From: Nostoc paludosum FACHB-159
GTDB taxonomy: Bacteria > Cyanobacteriota > Cyanobacteriia > Cyanobacteriales > Nostocaceae
Reading direction: 5' to 3'
Assembly: GCF_014698835.1 (NCBI RefSeq)
Contig: NZ_JACJTU010000011.1
Location: 62,001-126,000, forward strand
Length of the DNA: 64,000 nucleotides
Shown here: piece after piece, positions 9,693 to 19,750 of the stretch
Numbering within the stretch: the first letter of the stretch is position 1
How the letters are laid out: every line of letters starts with the position of its first letter
The notes under the pieces: generated by a model
Databases searched by the model: none
Seen by the model: only the letters and a program-made list of their open reading frames with translations
Told to the model about the DNA's origin: nothing
Translations under genes and position numbers: made by a program

Positions 9693-10556
9693 ATGGTAAG
9701 CAAATATGATGGATTCAAGGATTTTGCTGCTCAAGAGCAGTCCTTGAAGGAAAAATATCCAAAAATTTCTGTGATTACAGTAAGTTTTAATCGGTTAGAA
9801 GGACTACGCGAAACATTTTCCAGCATTATTTCTCAGACATACAAAAATGTAGAATATATCATTATTGATGGTGGTTCTCAGGATGGCACTGTAGATTTCC
9901 TAAACAAAAACAGTGCAAATATATCCTATTGGGTGAGCGAAAAAGATGCCGGAATTTATGATGCCATGAACAAAGGAGCCTTAGCGGCCACTGGAGACTG
10001 GATAATTTTTATGAATTGCGGCGATAAATTTTTTGCAGAGGATACACTAGCTAAAGTTGCAGAATATCTTAATAATTCAGTCGATGTTGTTTATGGCAGA
10101 ACTGAATATGTTGTTAATGATAAATATGGGTATCATACATATCAACGTCAGCCATATGATCTATCTATAATCTGGCGTGAAATACCTAGTTGTCATCAAA
10201 GTATTTTTGTTAAAAGAGAACTACAAGTTAAATATCCTTTTGATACATTGTTGACTTGGTGTGCAGATCATGATTTAGTCGCCAAAATTTACGTTGCTGG
10301 CTATCGCTTTCAAGAAGTTCCTGTAGTTATTTCTAGATTTGACGTTTCAGGAGGAGCATCTAGAGATTTATTGAGCTTTACTAAAGAGCGTTGGTCTATT
10401 TGTAGAAGATACTTTGGCAAATCTTTGCAACAAGAGTTGTATTTTATGAATGAATACAAAAGTTTTTGGTTGGAAAAAAACATCATTAGTAAAATACGCG
10501 AGATGGTTCCTAGTGAGTGGATTCTTACTTTACGTAAATATAGAAAAATATATTGA
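9693..10556 (+). CDS. GT2 family glycosyltransferase (WcaA-like)
   Basis: A 287-residue GT-A enzyme: ISVITVSFNRLEGLRETF, SQTYKNVEYIIIDGGSQDGT, then DAGIYDAMNKGALAATGDW and FMNCGDKF, the pattern of the colanic-acid/PGL-type GT2 subfamily where the DxD position is replaced by NCGD. A TTG one codon upstream is possible, but the ATG at 9693 after AAAGG is preferred. It ends 5 bp before the next gene, consistent with one transcript. Confidence 0.88.
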   Translation: MVSKYDGFKDFAAQEQSLKEKYPKISVITVSFNRLEGLRETFSSIISQTYKNVEYIIIDGGSQDGTVDFLNKNSANISYWVSEKDAGIYDAMNKGALAATGDWIIFMNCGDKFFAEDTLAKVAEYLNNSVDVVYGRTEYVVNDKYGYHTYQRQPYDLSIIWREIPSCHQSIFVKRELQVKYPFDTLLTWCADHDLVAKIYVAGYRFQEVPVVISRFDVSGGASRDLLSFTKERWSICRRYFGKSLQQELYFMNEYKSFWLEKNIISKIREMVPSEWILTLRKYRKIY

Positions 10557-10561
10557 TTAAT

Positions 10562-11527
10562 ATGGCTCATTCTAAAAATATTGGAGTCTATTTTTCAGCG
10601 AATGATGCAGTTTATGAATGGACGATCGCTTTTCTCAACAGCTTTAGAACCTTCAACCCAGATTTACGCCTGATTCTGATTCCTTTTAACGAACAGTGCG
10701 ATCGCCTATTAAAATTAACCGATACTTATAAATTCGAGGTATATACTGATTCATCTTTTTCGCGGCTCGAAGCGATCGGTCAAGCATTTGAGCTAGGCTA
10801 TACCCCTACTGGTCCCTATTGGTTCAGACGCTACGCATCTTTTTGGGGGCCACTAGACTATTTTATGTACTTAGATGCTCGGCAAATTGTGTTAGCAGAT
10901 ATTAAACCATTTATCGAGGCAATAGAAACTTTTGGTTTTGACTTTTTGCATTATGACTGTGCGATCGACCAAGTTTATGAACAAGGAACATTTCGCCAAG
11001 AACTATTAAAACAAAGACGAGGACGTGGATTTAACTCTGGTCGTTGGGCTTCCCGAAAAGGGCTATTTTCAATAGAAGAATTTGAGCAACTAGCAGAAAG
11101 CGCATTGAAAATACGTAACCAACTTAATCCCCGAAATACAGATCAAGCTTTTATTAACTATTGCTGCGATATGAAACCCGTATGCTATGGGCATTTTGCA
11201 GAAGTAATCGGAGGTATCTGTCAGAACGGTTGGGCACGTCAATCAGGTAATATTTTCGAGAACAGTGGAAAATACTTCCTGTGGAATTATGGCAGTTTAG
11301 ACCATAAAAAACAAGTTATTCTTCTACATTGGGCAGGATATCAACTTAATTCTTTGATGCCTTATAGAAATTTCTTTGATAAATTTTACCTCAAAAGACA
11401 ACCTATTTTCAAATCTTGCATATTTTATTTATACAAAACTTTAGATTATTTATGGAGAAATCCTTTGGAAACTTTGCGGCAAAATCGTTTTATTAATAGT
11501 ATATATCATATTCTGAGAAAAAAATAA
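10562..11527 (+). CDS. GT-A-type nucleotide-diphospho-sugar transferase-like protein
   Basis: The 321-residue product begins KNIGVYFSANDAVYEWTIAF, has a DYFMYLDARQIVLADI strand with a YLDAR acidic motif in the usual DxD place, FNSGRWASRKGLFS, and RNTDQAFINYC near the middle. This arrangement is that of GT8-like or related GT-A transferases. The ATG at 10562 is preferred over a TTG three codons upstream that overlaps the previous stop. No clear ribosome site is seen, suggesting translational coupling. Substrate unknown. Confidence 0.7.
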   Translation: MAHSKNIGVYFSANDAVYEWTIAFLNSFRTFNPDLRLILIPFNEQCDRLLKLTDTYKFEVYTDSSFSRLEAIGQAFELGYTPTGPYWFRRYASFWGPLDYFMYLDARQIVLADIKPFIEAIETFGFDFLHYDCAIDQVYEQGTFRQELLKQRRGRGFNSGRWASRKGLFSIEEFEQLAESALKIRNQLNPRNTDQAFINYCCDMKPVCYGHFAEVIGGICQNGWARQSGNIFENSGKYFLWNYGSLDHKKQVILLHWAGYQLNSLMPYRNFFDKFYLKRQPIFKSCIFYLYKTLDYLWRNPLETLRQNRFINSIYHILRKK

Positions 11528-11582
11528 TTTAATTCTCTTGCCTGATTTCAACGACAATTATTGAAGCCGACTTATTTATATT

Positions 11583-12365
11583 ATGCAATCGCCAATTCTT
11601 ACTTTTATTGTTCCATTAAAGAGTCCCAAAGTTAGTAAAAACTGGTCTCTTGTCTCTCGGCTTTGTTCCCGAACATTAAATAGCATTCTTCGACAAACTT
11701 GTCCTGACTTCAAAATAATTTTAGTCTGCAATGAACCACCAGAAAATTGTCCTCAAGATTCGAGAATAGAAATAGTAACTGATTCTTTTCCCATTCCCAA
11801 AAATACTGGGGAAGTATATCTTGACATAAAACTTAAAGTTAAACGAGGTATGGTTGCTTGCAAAGGTTTTGGTGAAGGATATGTCATGCGGATGGATGCA
11901 GACGATTTTATTCATCAAGAACTTGTCAGTTTTGTGAAAAATAATTATGGCTCCAATGGATGGTATTTTCCAAAAGGCTTTGTGTATCAAGAAGGCATGA
12001 AATGGATATATCTACGCAACGACTTTTATTGTTGGTCAGCTACCTCAAATATTGTATGGCTAACTGAAAAAGATTTACCCAAGTCTATGGAAACTCCAGA
12101 TAATGAGTTTTTTGTAGATTTCTGGGAACATTTAAAAATGAAGAAAGTTTGCGAACAATTAGGCAAGCCATTACAGCCAATGCCATTTAGAGCAGCAGCT
12201 TACACTATTGGTCATTCTGAAAGTATTATGCTGCACTCGCTTGCTAACTGGCGGTCTCTCAAGAAATTAATTTGGCAGACAGTTAGTGCTAGACCGTTAA
12301 CAGCACAGCATATTGATAATTTTGGATTTGAATATTTTCCAGAAATCATACCCAATGCTCATTAA
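11583..12365 (+). CDS. Glycosyltransferase, putative rhamnosyltransferase-like
   Basis: The 260-residue product has ILTFIVPLKSP, SRTLNSILRQTCPDFKIILVCNE and the metal site VMRMDADDFIHQELV, a GT-A fold with DADD. The later FPKGFVYQEG and HSESIMLHS segments resemble the putative rhamnosyltransferase family seen in bacterial glycan clusters; that subfamily is a guess. It starts 55 bp after the previous gene without a strong ribosome site. Confidence 0.72.
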   Translation: MQSPILTFIVPLKSPKVSKNWSLVSRLCSRTLNSILRQTCPDFKIILVCNEPPENCPQDSRIEIVTDSFPIPKNTGEVYLDIKLKVKRGMVACKGFGEGYVMRMDADDFIHQELVSFVKNNYGSNGWYFPKGFVYQEGMKWIYLRNDFYCWSATSNIVWLTEKDLPKSMETPDNEFFVDFWEHLKMKKVCEQLGKPLQPMPFRAAAYTIGHSESIMLHSLANWRSLKKLIWQTVSARPLTAQHIDNFGFEYFPEIIPNAH

Positions 12366-12431
12366 ATTGTGGTGTAGAGATACATGATGCTGTTTATCTA
12401 AAAACTTAGAATAATCAAAGGAAGATTAAAT

Positions 12432-13211
12432 ATGTTAATTAATTTAGCTTATATTCAAGTACTGACATGTTTACGTTTAATATACTTCTACAAATTTGCT
12501 GGTTTAAATATTTTTATCAAATTATTTGGTAAGAAAGGTTTAGCAGAAATTAAAATTCCTGGTAATAAACAAAAGTTTTATCTCCGCAAAGGAACGTCAG
12601 ATATTGCCGTCTTCACATCAGTTTATGCTTTTAATGAATTTAAGTCGGATTTTTCTGTTTCTGAAAAAGGTGTAATTCTTGATTGTGGTGCTAATATCGG
12701 AATTTCAACAGCCTACTTTGCCGAAAAATATCCTCATGCCTTAATTATTGCATTGGAACCTTCGTCAGCAAGCTTTGAACTTTTAAAGAAAAATACTCAA
12801 TCTTACGAAAATGTTGTTTGTTTACAAGCAGCTGTTTGGAACGATAACTGTGAATTATTTTTACAAAATCCTCAAGATGAAGATTGGGCTTTAAGGTTTG
12901 GTGAAAGCAAAAATAGTACTGGCGATTTAGTCAAAGCTATATCCATTAAAGAATTAATGCGCCAATATAACATCAACAAAATAGATGTTATGAAAATCGA
13001 TATAGAAGGTTCTGAAAAAGATTTATTTTCTTTAAATTTCCAAGATTGGATTTATTCAGTCAATACATATTTAATAGAGTTTCATGACGCAGTATTACCA
13101 GGATGTAGTAGTGCATTCTACCGAGCGTTGGGCGGTGTTGACTTTGTGCAATCAATACTTGGAGAAAAGGTTGTAGTTCAATTATCTCCTTCAGCCGTTA
13201 GCTCTCAATAA
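12432..13211 (+). CDS. FkbM family methyltransferase
   Basis: A 259-residue SAM-dependent methyltransferase. Motif I is GVILDCGANIGISTAYFAEKYP, motif II is IALEPSSASFELLKKN, and IDVMKIDIEGSEKDLF is the FkbM signature. FkbM enzymes make O-methyl groups on sugars or polyketides; in this cluster a sugar O-methylation is most likely. AAAGGAAGATTAA precedes the ATG. About 126 bp of AT-rich sequence separates it from the next glycosyltransferase, so a second promoter is possible there. Confidence 0.9.
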   Translation: MLINLAYIQVLTCLRLIYFYKFAGLNIFIKLFGKKGLAEIKIPGNKQKFYLRKGTSDIAVFTSVYAFNEFKSDFSVSEKGVILDCGANIGISTAYFAEKYPHALIIALEPSSASFELLKKNTQSYENVVCLQAAVWNDNCELFLQNPQDEDWALRFGESKNSTGDLVKAISIKELMRQYNINKIDVMKIDIEGSEKDLFSLNFQDWIYSVNTYLIEFHDAVLPGCSSAFYRALGGVDFVQSILGEKVVVQLSPSAVSSQ

Positions 13212-13337
13212 GCTTGTCAGATAATTTGAGATTTTGGATTGAACGGATTGAACCCACGGCTAGATACCGAGGGTTTATTCCATCAAAGCACCATTGCTTA
13301 GTTAGCTAAACTTTTATACTATAATTTTAATTTATTT

Positions 13338-14465
13338 GTGAAATTAGTTTCTTACATTCATCCCATTCGCACATACTTACCTTGTACGGGAGTAGGGCGG
13401 CATATAAATCAAATTTTGCTTGGACTGGCAGAGCAAAGTGGCGTTGAGTTAAATCTGCTTTTCTCACAACAGTGGTTGGAGGCTGACGGTAAGCTTAACC
13501 CACGTTGTCCCTTACGGGAACTACCTAAGAGTACTTTTCCTGGGCTAGAAAACCCCACTGAACGGACATGGAAACTATTTGGCTATCCTCGCATGGATAA
13601 ATATTTGCCAGAACAGACAGACTGGCTTTACGCGCCGATGGAAACTTACATCCCAGTATCCAAGTGTCCGGTTGCTGTTACAATTCATGACGTACAAGCA
13701 TTTGAAATAAATTTGCCTTGGTCGCGTACTTGGCAGCATCAATGGTTTCGCTATAAGTGGGGGCGTTGGGTGCGTCGTGCATTGTCTGAATGTCGGGTGG
13801 TTTTTACTGTCTCGGAATTTTCTAAGCAACGGATGGTGGAATTATTAGGAGCCGATCCGCAAAAGATTGTAGTAGTTGGAAATGGCGTTGAGCAGTCTTT
13901 TTTTGATATTGCATCAGTTAATTCTTTAGATTTTAAGCCACTGGTGGAAGCACCTTACACTTTGGTTATTGGTGGTTTGCGTCAAAAAAAAGGAGGCGAT
14001 TATGTTCTTGCTGTTGCAAAAGCTCTCCTTGAGCGCAAAAGTAATTTAAAGATTCTTGTGGCTGGTGAATTAGAAGCTGATTACATTGAAGCAGCTAAAG
14101 CTCACTCTAATATCAGCTTGTTGGGCATGGTTTCTGACGAAGATCTACCGAAATTATTACGCCAAGCATCATCACTTTTGTTTCTTTCTCTTTATGAAGG
14201 CTTTGGGATGCCGGCGCTAGAAGCAATGGCTGTAGGGACTCCAGTAATTGTTTCTAATAGAGCTTCTCTTCCCGAAGTTGTTGGCGATGCTGGGATTGTT
14301 GTTAATCCAGAAGAAACTGATGCGATCGCCGAAATACTTATAAACTTAGAAGCAAATCCTAGTGTTGCAGAAGAATATGTTCAACGAGGCCGCAAATATG
14401 CAGCAGAACATACTTGGTTACGATGTGTAAACAGAGTAATAACTGCTTTACAGGAATTTGCTTAA
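13338..14465 (+). CDS. GT4 family glycosyltransferase
   Basis: A 375-residue GT-B enzyme with GTG start. The acceptor half carries [19 protein letters not shown] (glycine loop) and [12 protein letters not shown]; the donor half has [23 protein letters not shown] and the EX7E-type signature [24 protein letters not shown]. The order and motifs match GT4 retaining mannosyl- or similar transferases. It acts at the cytoplasmic membrane face. Next gene begins 15 bp later. Confidence 0.9.
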   Translation: MKLVSYIHPIRTYLPCTGVGRHINQILLGLAEQSGVELNLLFSQQWLEADGKLNPRCPLRELPKSTFPGLENPTERTWKLFGYPRMDKYLPEQTDWLYAPMETYIPVSKCPVAVTIHDVQAFEINLPWSRTWQHQWFRYKWGRWVRRALSECRVVFTVSEFSKQRMVELLGADPQKIVVVGNGVEQSFFDIASVNSLDFKPLVEAPYTLVIGGLRQKKGGDYVLAVAKALLERKSNLKILVAGELEADYIEAAKAHSNISLLGMVSDEDLPKLLRQASSLLFLSLYEGFGMPALEAMAVGTPVIVSNRASLPEVVGDAGIVVNPEETDAIAEILINLEANPSVAEEYVQRGRKYAAEHTWLRCVNRVITALQEFA

Positions 14466-14480
14466 CATCAACAAATCCTT

Positions 14481-15593
14481 ATGGCTTTAAAAGTTGTTTT
14501 TTGCTGGTCTGATATCTCTGGTTACATGGCAGCCTGTTGGCTAGCTCTGCACCAAATACCAGAAATTGATGTATTTGTCATTGCCTTTCAAGCTCGTACT
14601 GAAACGGCATTTGCTGATGAATTGATGCGAGGAATTCCTTGCCGACTCTTGGATATCAAAGAAAGACAAGATGCAAATTTAATCAAAGATTTGGTGCTTG
14701 CAGAATCACCAGATGTGGTTGTTCTTTGCGGTTGGTTGCATAAACCTTATCGTCAGCTGGCGTTTGCTTATGAATTATCTAAAACCGCCTTTGTGATGAC
14801 GATGGATACGCCTTGGTGGGGTACGTGGAAACAACATTTAGCTCCCTGGTTTCTTCGTTCTTACCTGCGATGTATAGATAGTGTTGTTGTTGCTGGAGAA
14901 CGTAGTTGGCAATATGCTTCACGTTTAGGAATTGCAAGAGCAAACATAACACATGGAGTTTATGGTATTGATTATAATGTTTGGTCTCCATTGTGGGAAC
15001 AACGCCTTCAGTCCCAATGGCCGCGTTCATTTTTATTTGTCGGTCGCTACGTTCCGGTTAAGGCAATTGATGTCCTTGTAGAAGCTTACCAAATTTACCG
15101 TTCTCAAGTTTCTAATCCTTGGACTTTGGTATGTTGTGGACAAGGAGCATTGGAATCACATCTTGAGGGAAAACCAGGAATCGAAAATCGAGGATTTTTA
15201 CAACCATCCGAAATGCAAGCTGTATGGCGGTCGGCAGGAGCTTTTATTTTACCCAGTCGATTCGATCCTTGGCCGCTAGCTTTAGTTGAAGCTGCTGCGG
15301 CTGGGTTACCTATTATTTGTACTGATATCTGTGGTTCTGCGGTTGAGGTAATTCGACCTTGGTATAATGGCTTAACTGTACCTAAAGAAGACCCAAACGC
15401 TTTAGCCAAGGCAATGGTGACTTTACACCAGCACTATTGTGATTTAGCAACTTGGGGAAAGCGATCGCAACAACTAGCAGCTCCTTACGCTGCTAATATC
15501 TGGGCAACCCGTTGGCAGGAATTGTTACAAAATGCACACCAGATGAAAACAGTTAAGCAAAATATAAGTAATCTGGTTACTGAAAATTTTTAA
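14481..15593 (+). CDS. GT4 family glycosyltransferase
   Basis: A 370-residue GT-B protein. The donor half shows SFLFVGRYVPVKAIDVLVEAY, then GAFILPSRFDPWPLALVEAAAAGLPIICTD with the two glutamate-type signature replaced by D/E positions (FDPWPLALVEA). The acceptor half includes VVVLCGWLHKPYR. It lies between another GT4 gene and the polymerase, ending 2 bp before it, so the three are surely co-transcribed. Sugar unknown. Confidence 0.88.
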   Translation: MALKVVFCWSDISGYMAACWLALHQIPEIDVFVIAFQARTETAFADELMRGIPCRLLDIKERQDANLIKDLVLAESPDVVVLCGWLHKPYRQLAFAYELSKTAFVMTMDTPWWGTWKQHLAPWFLRSYLRCIDSVVVAGERSWQYASRLGIARANITHGVYGIDYNVWSPLWEQRLQSQWPRSFLFVGRYVPVKAIDVLVEAYQIYRSQVSNPWTLVCCGQGALESHLEGKPGIENRGFLQPSEMQAVWRSAGAFILPSRFDPWPLALVEAAAAGLPIICTDICGSAVEVIRPWYNGLTVPKEDPNALAKAMVTLHQHYCDLATWGKRSQQLAAPYAANIWATRWQELLQNAHQMKTVKQNISNLVTENF

Positions 15594-15595
15594 GT

Positions 15596-16936
15596 ATGAC
15601 TTCGGATTTTATTAGCAAATTTCTTGACCTCATCTTCAGCCCTTATGGCATATTGGGTATTATCATCGGTCTTTTCATATTGGATAAAGCTACACGCTCC
15701 CGACGTTTAGCTTGGCTATTATTCGCATTTTGCTGTTATACAACTTCCTTAGGAAAATATCAAGATGAATGGATAACTGAACCACCACCTTTAGTTTTTC
15801 CGTTGCAACAGCTACGCGATATGGGTCGTCCCCTGACAATAGTTCTCCTAATTTTACTTATCTTATTGGGAATGCAAACACAGAATGGATGGCGGCGGAT
15901 AATTATTCCACAGCCAGTCTATTACTTGATCGCATTTCAGGTAGCAGTTTTTTTTAAGATTCTAATTTATGGTGACGTAGGTTTTGCCTTACTTGCGCTA
16001 ATTACATTTGGGGCAATTGTGCTTATGTTTAAGTTAGGCCCTTCTCGGTGGTTGCAGGATGAACGCAATTTTCACTTAGGTGTTTGGTCGCTGGCAATGG
16101 CCGGTGTCATCTTTGCTATCGGCTGTGCTTATCAAGCAAAATTTAATATGTCTGCAATGACATTTGTGCAAGGTAGATTCTTAGGAACAACTGGTAATTC
16201 ACAACATGCTGCTGCACTGTTAGCAGGCACAGTTCCCTGCTTCATGTTTCTCATTGAAAGCCGGAAAAAATGGGACTGGATCAAAGCTTTATGGATCGCT
16301 ATTTTACTTGTTGTTGCATACTTTTTATTTATCACTGGTTCTCGGACTGGGGCCATTATGGGAATCAGCTCGATTTTATTTTTTTATCGCAATAGAGCTG
16401 GCTCTTTATTACGTTTAGGCTTGTTTATTGGTGTCTTGTTAGGTGCCATCTTTTGGTTTATAAGCCCAGATGCCATTACCGAAAACACATCAGTCAGTAA
16501 TAGGTTCATTTCAGGTGGAAATACACGTGAAGGAGCTTGGACTGGTATGTGGAACGGCTTTATGAGTAATCCATTTTTTGGTTCTCCTTTGTACGGAGGA
16601 CGTTTGGTTTTTGGAGAAAATTCTTGGTTAGCTGCTGGAGATACTACAGGATTGATGGGATTTATACCGATAGTTATGATGGGGTTAGGGTGTTTGAAGA
16701 TGATGTTTGAACTGCATAAATTAAGTAATACAAAATCTACTTATTTTTTGCATAGCAGTGCTGTTATAGCCGGTTTAGCAGGTCTTTTGGTAGGAAGCTT
16801 TTCAGAAGCTATTCTTTTAGGTAATCTATCTTTTCCTGTCTTTTCATTGCTGATGTATTTATCACTTGGAAAGTATTTACTTGATTTAGATCGTATACAA
16901 AAGAAGTATTTTTTGTCACAGATAATGCAAAATTAA
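15596..16936 (+). CDS. O-antigen ligase / polymerase family membrane protein
   Basis: The 446-residue product is strongly hydrophobic with about ten to eleven predicted membrane segments. The motif FITGSRTGAIMGI and the large periplasmic-like loop after residue 290 (SNRFISGGNTREGAWTGMWNGF) are characteristic of Wzy/WaaL-type proteins that join lipid-linked glycans on the outer face of the inner membrane. It is the only polymerase-like candidate of this cluster. Whether it polymerises or ligates cannot be told from sequence. Confidence 0.85.
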   Translation: MTSDFISKFLDLIFSPYGILGIIIGLFILDKATRSRRLAWLLFAFCCYTTSLGKYQDEWITEPPPLVFPLQQLRDMGRPLTIVLLILLILLGMQTQNGWRRIIIPQPVYYLIAFQVAVFFKILIYGDVGFALLALITFGAIVLMFKLGPSRWLQDERNFHLGVWSLAMAGVIFAIGCAYQAKFNMSAMTFVQGRFLGTTGNSQHAAALLAGTVPCFMFLIESRKKWDWIKALWIAILLVVAYFLFITGSRTGAIMGISSILFFYRNRAGSLLRLGLFIGVLLGAIFWFISPDAITENTSVSNRFISGGNTREGAWTGMWNGFMSNPFFGSPLYGGRLVFGENSWLAAGDTTGLMGFIPIVMMGLGCLKMMFELHKLSNTKSTYFLHSSAVIAGLAGLLVGSFSEAILLGNLSFPVFSLLMYLSLGKYLLDLDRIQKKYFLSQIMQN

Positions 16937-17004
16937 GCTTTGGAAAATAGGATTAATTTTTATATATAATATATATAACTTTTTGAATTTATTATTTAAT
17001 ATTA

Positions 17005-18183
17005 ATGAAAGTTCTTCACGTTACTCCTTCTATCACAAAAGTTCGTGGCGGTACTAGTCAAGCTGTTTTAGATATGGTAAAGGCATTGCAAATAACTAAT
17101 GTCGATGCCGAAATTGCCACAACTAATGATGATGGCGATGACTTACTTGATGTTCCACTCCGTAAACTTATTAAATATAATGATGTTCCAGTTTGGTTTT
17201 TCCACCGCTTTTCACCGAATTTTAAACCAGTAAGAGAATATGCCTTCAGTGGTGGATTGACACAATGGCTTTGGCAAAATATTTCTCAGTATGAGCTTGT
17301 ACATGTCCACGCTCTTTTTTCCTATGCATCAACTATCGCTATGGCCATCGCCCGTCGGAAAAATGTTCCTTACATAGTCACTCCACATGGTTTACTATGT
17401 GAGTGGTCTTTACAACAAAGTACGCACAAAAAGCAAACTTATCTGAAACTTATAGAACAAGCAAATCTTGACAGCAGTCAAATAATTCACTTTACCTCCG
17501 AAAAGGAACGGCAAGAAGTATCTTTACTTGGACTGCAAAAACCTAATTTTGTATTACCTCTGGGAATATCTTTACCAACCGAAATTTCTGATGCTCGTTC
17601 CCGTCTGCGGCAACAGTTTAACATTACCCCAGACGAACCAGTGATTTTGTTTTTATCTCGGCTGCATTATAAAAAAGGTTTAGAGTATCTGATTCCGGCT
17701 TTGAGCAAACTGGCTCACCACCGTTTTACTTTTATACTTGCAGGCAACGGCGCTCCGGATTACGAAGCTGAAATAGAATCTTTGCTTATCTCTAGTGGAT
17801 TGCGCCATCGCACCCTTGTTGTGGGATTTGTCCAAGGTGAAACCAAAGATATATTGATGCAAGGTTCTGACCTTTTTGTTCTGACTTCCTATTCAGAAAA
17901 CTTTGCTGTCTCAGTTTTAGAATCATTAGCTGTAGGCGTTCCTGTTCTTGTGACTCCTGGTGTAGCTCTAGCTTCTGTTGTCAAACAAAACCAACTAGGT
18001 TACGTTCCAGACTTAGATATAGCAGCGATTACCGATGCTTTAGAGAATTATTTCAGCAATCCCCAGCAGGCAAAAAAAATGGGCGATCGCGCTCGTCAAT
18101 TGGTTTCGGATAAATATAGCTGGAATCATATTGCTCAAGATTTGCTAGAAATATATAAGTTAATTATTCAGCAAAATTCATAA
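17005..18183 (+). CDS. GT4 family glycosyltransferase
   Basis: A 392-residue GT-B enzyme with the N-terminal glycine-rich loop ITKVRGGTSQAVLDMVKAL, HVHALFSYAST and PYIVTPHGLL, then VILFLSRLHYKKGLEYLI and SYSENFAVSVLESLAVGVPVLVT in the donor domain, where the EX7E signature is complete. Such enzymes build repeat units on a lipid carrier. A 68 bp AT-rich gap separates it from the polymerase gene. Confidence 0.9.
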   Translation: MKVLHVTPSITKVRGGTSQAVLDMVKALQITNVDAEIATTNDDGDDLLDVPLRKLIKYNDVPVWFFHRFSPNFKPVREYAFSGGLTQWLWQNISQYELVHVHALFSYASTIAMAIARRKNVPYIVTPHGLLCEWSLQQSTHKKQTYLKLIEQANLDSSQIIHFTSEKERQEVSLLGLQKPNFVLPLGISLPTEISDARSRLRQQFNITPDEPVILFLSRLHYKKGLEYLIPALSKLAHHRFTFILAGNGAPDYEAEIESLLISSGLRHRTLVVGFVQGETKDILMQGSDLFVLTSYSENFAVSVLESLAVGVPVLVTPGVALASVVKQNQLGYVPDLDIAAITDALENYFSNPQQAKKMGDRARQLVSDKYSWNHIAQDLLEIYKLIIQQNS

Positions 18184-18294
18184 TTATATCCTAATTTTTT
18201 CGTAATTAGTTTATAGAAAAACTAATTTTATAGTTAGTTTATTTTTATGATATTTGTTTAAATTGTTCTTTTTTATCAAGGATTAAAATCTACT

Positions 18295-18942
18295 GTGCAA
18301 CATACTACGGGCGGTTACGAATATACTTACATAGATGGTGATAATGAACATCATCACGCATATTTACTTCCTCCAGTATTGGAGCTAATCTCTCGAACCA
18401 CAAGTAATCCGACACAAAAACTGCGAGTACTAGATTTAGGGTGTGGTAACGGTAGATTTAGTCAACAAATTGCTCGCGCAGGACATGAAGTGGTAGGAGT
18501 AGAAAATTCCGCATCAGGAATTATACTTGCTCGTCAGAATATTCCTGAATGTAGCTTTATTGAGGCAAGCATCTACAATTTACCCTATGCTGAGTTAGAG
18601 AAAGAGTTCGATATAGTTATTGCTGCGGAAGTAATTGAACACTTGTTCTATCCCAGAGAATTACTCAGAGCTGCAAAAAGATGCTTAAAGCCAAAAGGTT
18701 ATATTATCCTCACAACCCCATTTCATGGCTATTGGAAAAATCTGGCAATGGCACTCCTTGGTAAAATGGATGGACATTTAAATCCACTCTGGGATGGAGG
18801 ACATATAAAATTTTTTTCAGTTGCAACCCTAACTAAGTTATTAGAAGAAGAAGGATTTACCGATATTAACTTTAAATTTGCAGGAAGAGTACCTTACTTT
18901 TGGAAATCAGTTTTGTGTTCTGCTACTTTAGAAAAAAATTAA
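18295..18942 (+). CDS. Class I SAM-dependent methyltransferase
   Basis: A 215-residue methyltransferase with motif I LRVLDLGCGNGRFSQQIA, motif II EVVGVENSASGI, post-motif DIVIAAEVIEHLFYPRELL and GYIILTTPFHGYWKN, the UbiG/Methyltransf_23 pattern. The start is GTG with AAGGA about 12 bp upstream. In this cluster it may methylate a sugar or lipid-linked intermediate. It is preceded by 111 bp of AT-rich sequence and followed 19 bp later by a GT2 gene. Confidence 0.85.
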   Translation: MQHTTGGYEYTYIDGDNEHHHAYLLPPVLELISRTTSNPTQKLRVLDLGCGNGRFSQQIARAGHEVVGVENSASGIILARQNIPECSFIEASIYNLPYAELEKEFDIVIAAEVIEHLFYPRELLRAAKRCLKPKGYIILTTPFHGYWKNLAMALLGKMDGHLNPLWDGGHIKFFSVATLTKLLEEEGFTDINFKFAGRVPYFWKSVLCSATLEKN

Positions 18943-18961
18943 ATTTACTATACCTAATGCA

Positions 18962-19750
18962 ATGGTTTTCACTTCAATAGCAGAAAATGTTACACCATTA
19001 ATCCTAACATTTAATGAAGTAAGCAACATCGATCGCACACTACAAAGAGTAAATTGGGCTAAGAAAATTGTAGTTATTGACAGTTACAGTACAGATGAAA
19101 CTTTAGAGGTTTTGTACTCCTATCCTCAAGTACAAGTCTTTCAAAGAAAGTTTGATTCTTTTGCTGGTCAGTGTAACTATGGTTTAGAAAAAATAGAATC
19201 TGAATGGGTACTATCATTAGACGCTGATTATGTTTTAACTGATGGTTTGATTAATGAAATTCAATCACTGGCATCAAAGTCTGATGTAGATAGTTATAGC
19301 GTCAACTTCAAGTATTGTGTGTTTGGCAAGCCTCTGCGTGGTACTCTACTTCCACCCCGGAAAGTACTTTACAGAAAAGAAAAAGCAACTTACAAAGATG
19401 ATGGACATGCTCATCGAGTTTGGGTAGAGGGTAAATCTGCGATGCTCTCTAGTTACATATACCACGACGATCGCAAACCTCTGAGTCGTTGGTTATGGGC
19501 ACAGGATCGTTACATGGTGATTGAAGTCAAAAAGCTATTGGATACACCAACAAGCGAACTAAGTTGGGGCGATCGCATCCGCAAACAAAAACTTTTTGCT
19601 CCTTTTATCATCCTTTTTTACTGCCTGATTTTCAAAGGCGGCATTCTTGATGGCTGGCACGGTTGGTACTATGCATTTCAGCGTATATTAGCAGAAATTC
19701 TTCTGGCAATTCGTTTAATTGAAGCCGAGGAATTCAAAGAACAAGCATGA
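18962..19750 (+). CDS. GT2 family glycosyltransferase
   Basis: A 262-residue GT-A protein of the WaaE/KdtX-like kind: TPLILTFNEVSNIDRTLQRV, KIVVIDSYSTDETLEVL, FDSFAGQCNYGLE, then WVLSLDADYVLT with the DxD-type LDAD. A C-terminal hydrophobic stretch (FAPFIILFYCLIFKGG) may associate with the membrane. Its stop overlaps the next start by 4 bp (ATGA), indicating translational coupling. Confidence 0.88.
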   Translation: MVFTSIAENVTPLILTFNEVSNIDRTLQRVNWAKKIVVIDSYSTDETLEVLYSYPQVQVFQRKFDSFAGQCNYGLEKIESEWVLSLDADYVLTDGLINEIQSLASKSDVDSYSVNFKYCVFGKPLRGTLLPPRKVLYRKEKATYKDDGHAHRVWVEGKSAMLSSYIYHDDRKPLSRWLWAQDRYMVIEVKKLLDTPTSELSWGDRIRKQKLFAPFIILFYCLIFKGGILDGWHGWYYAFQRILAEILLAIRLIEAEEFKEQA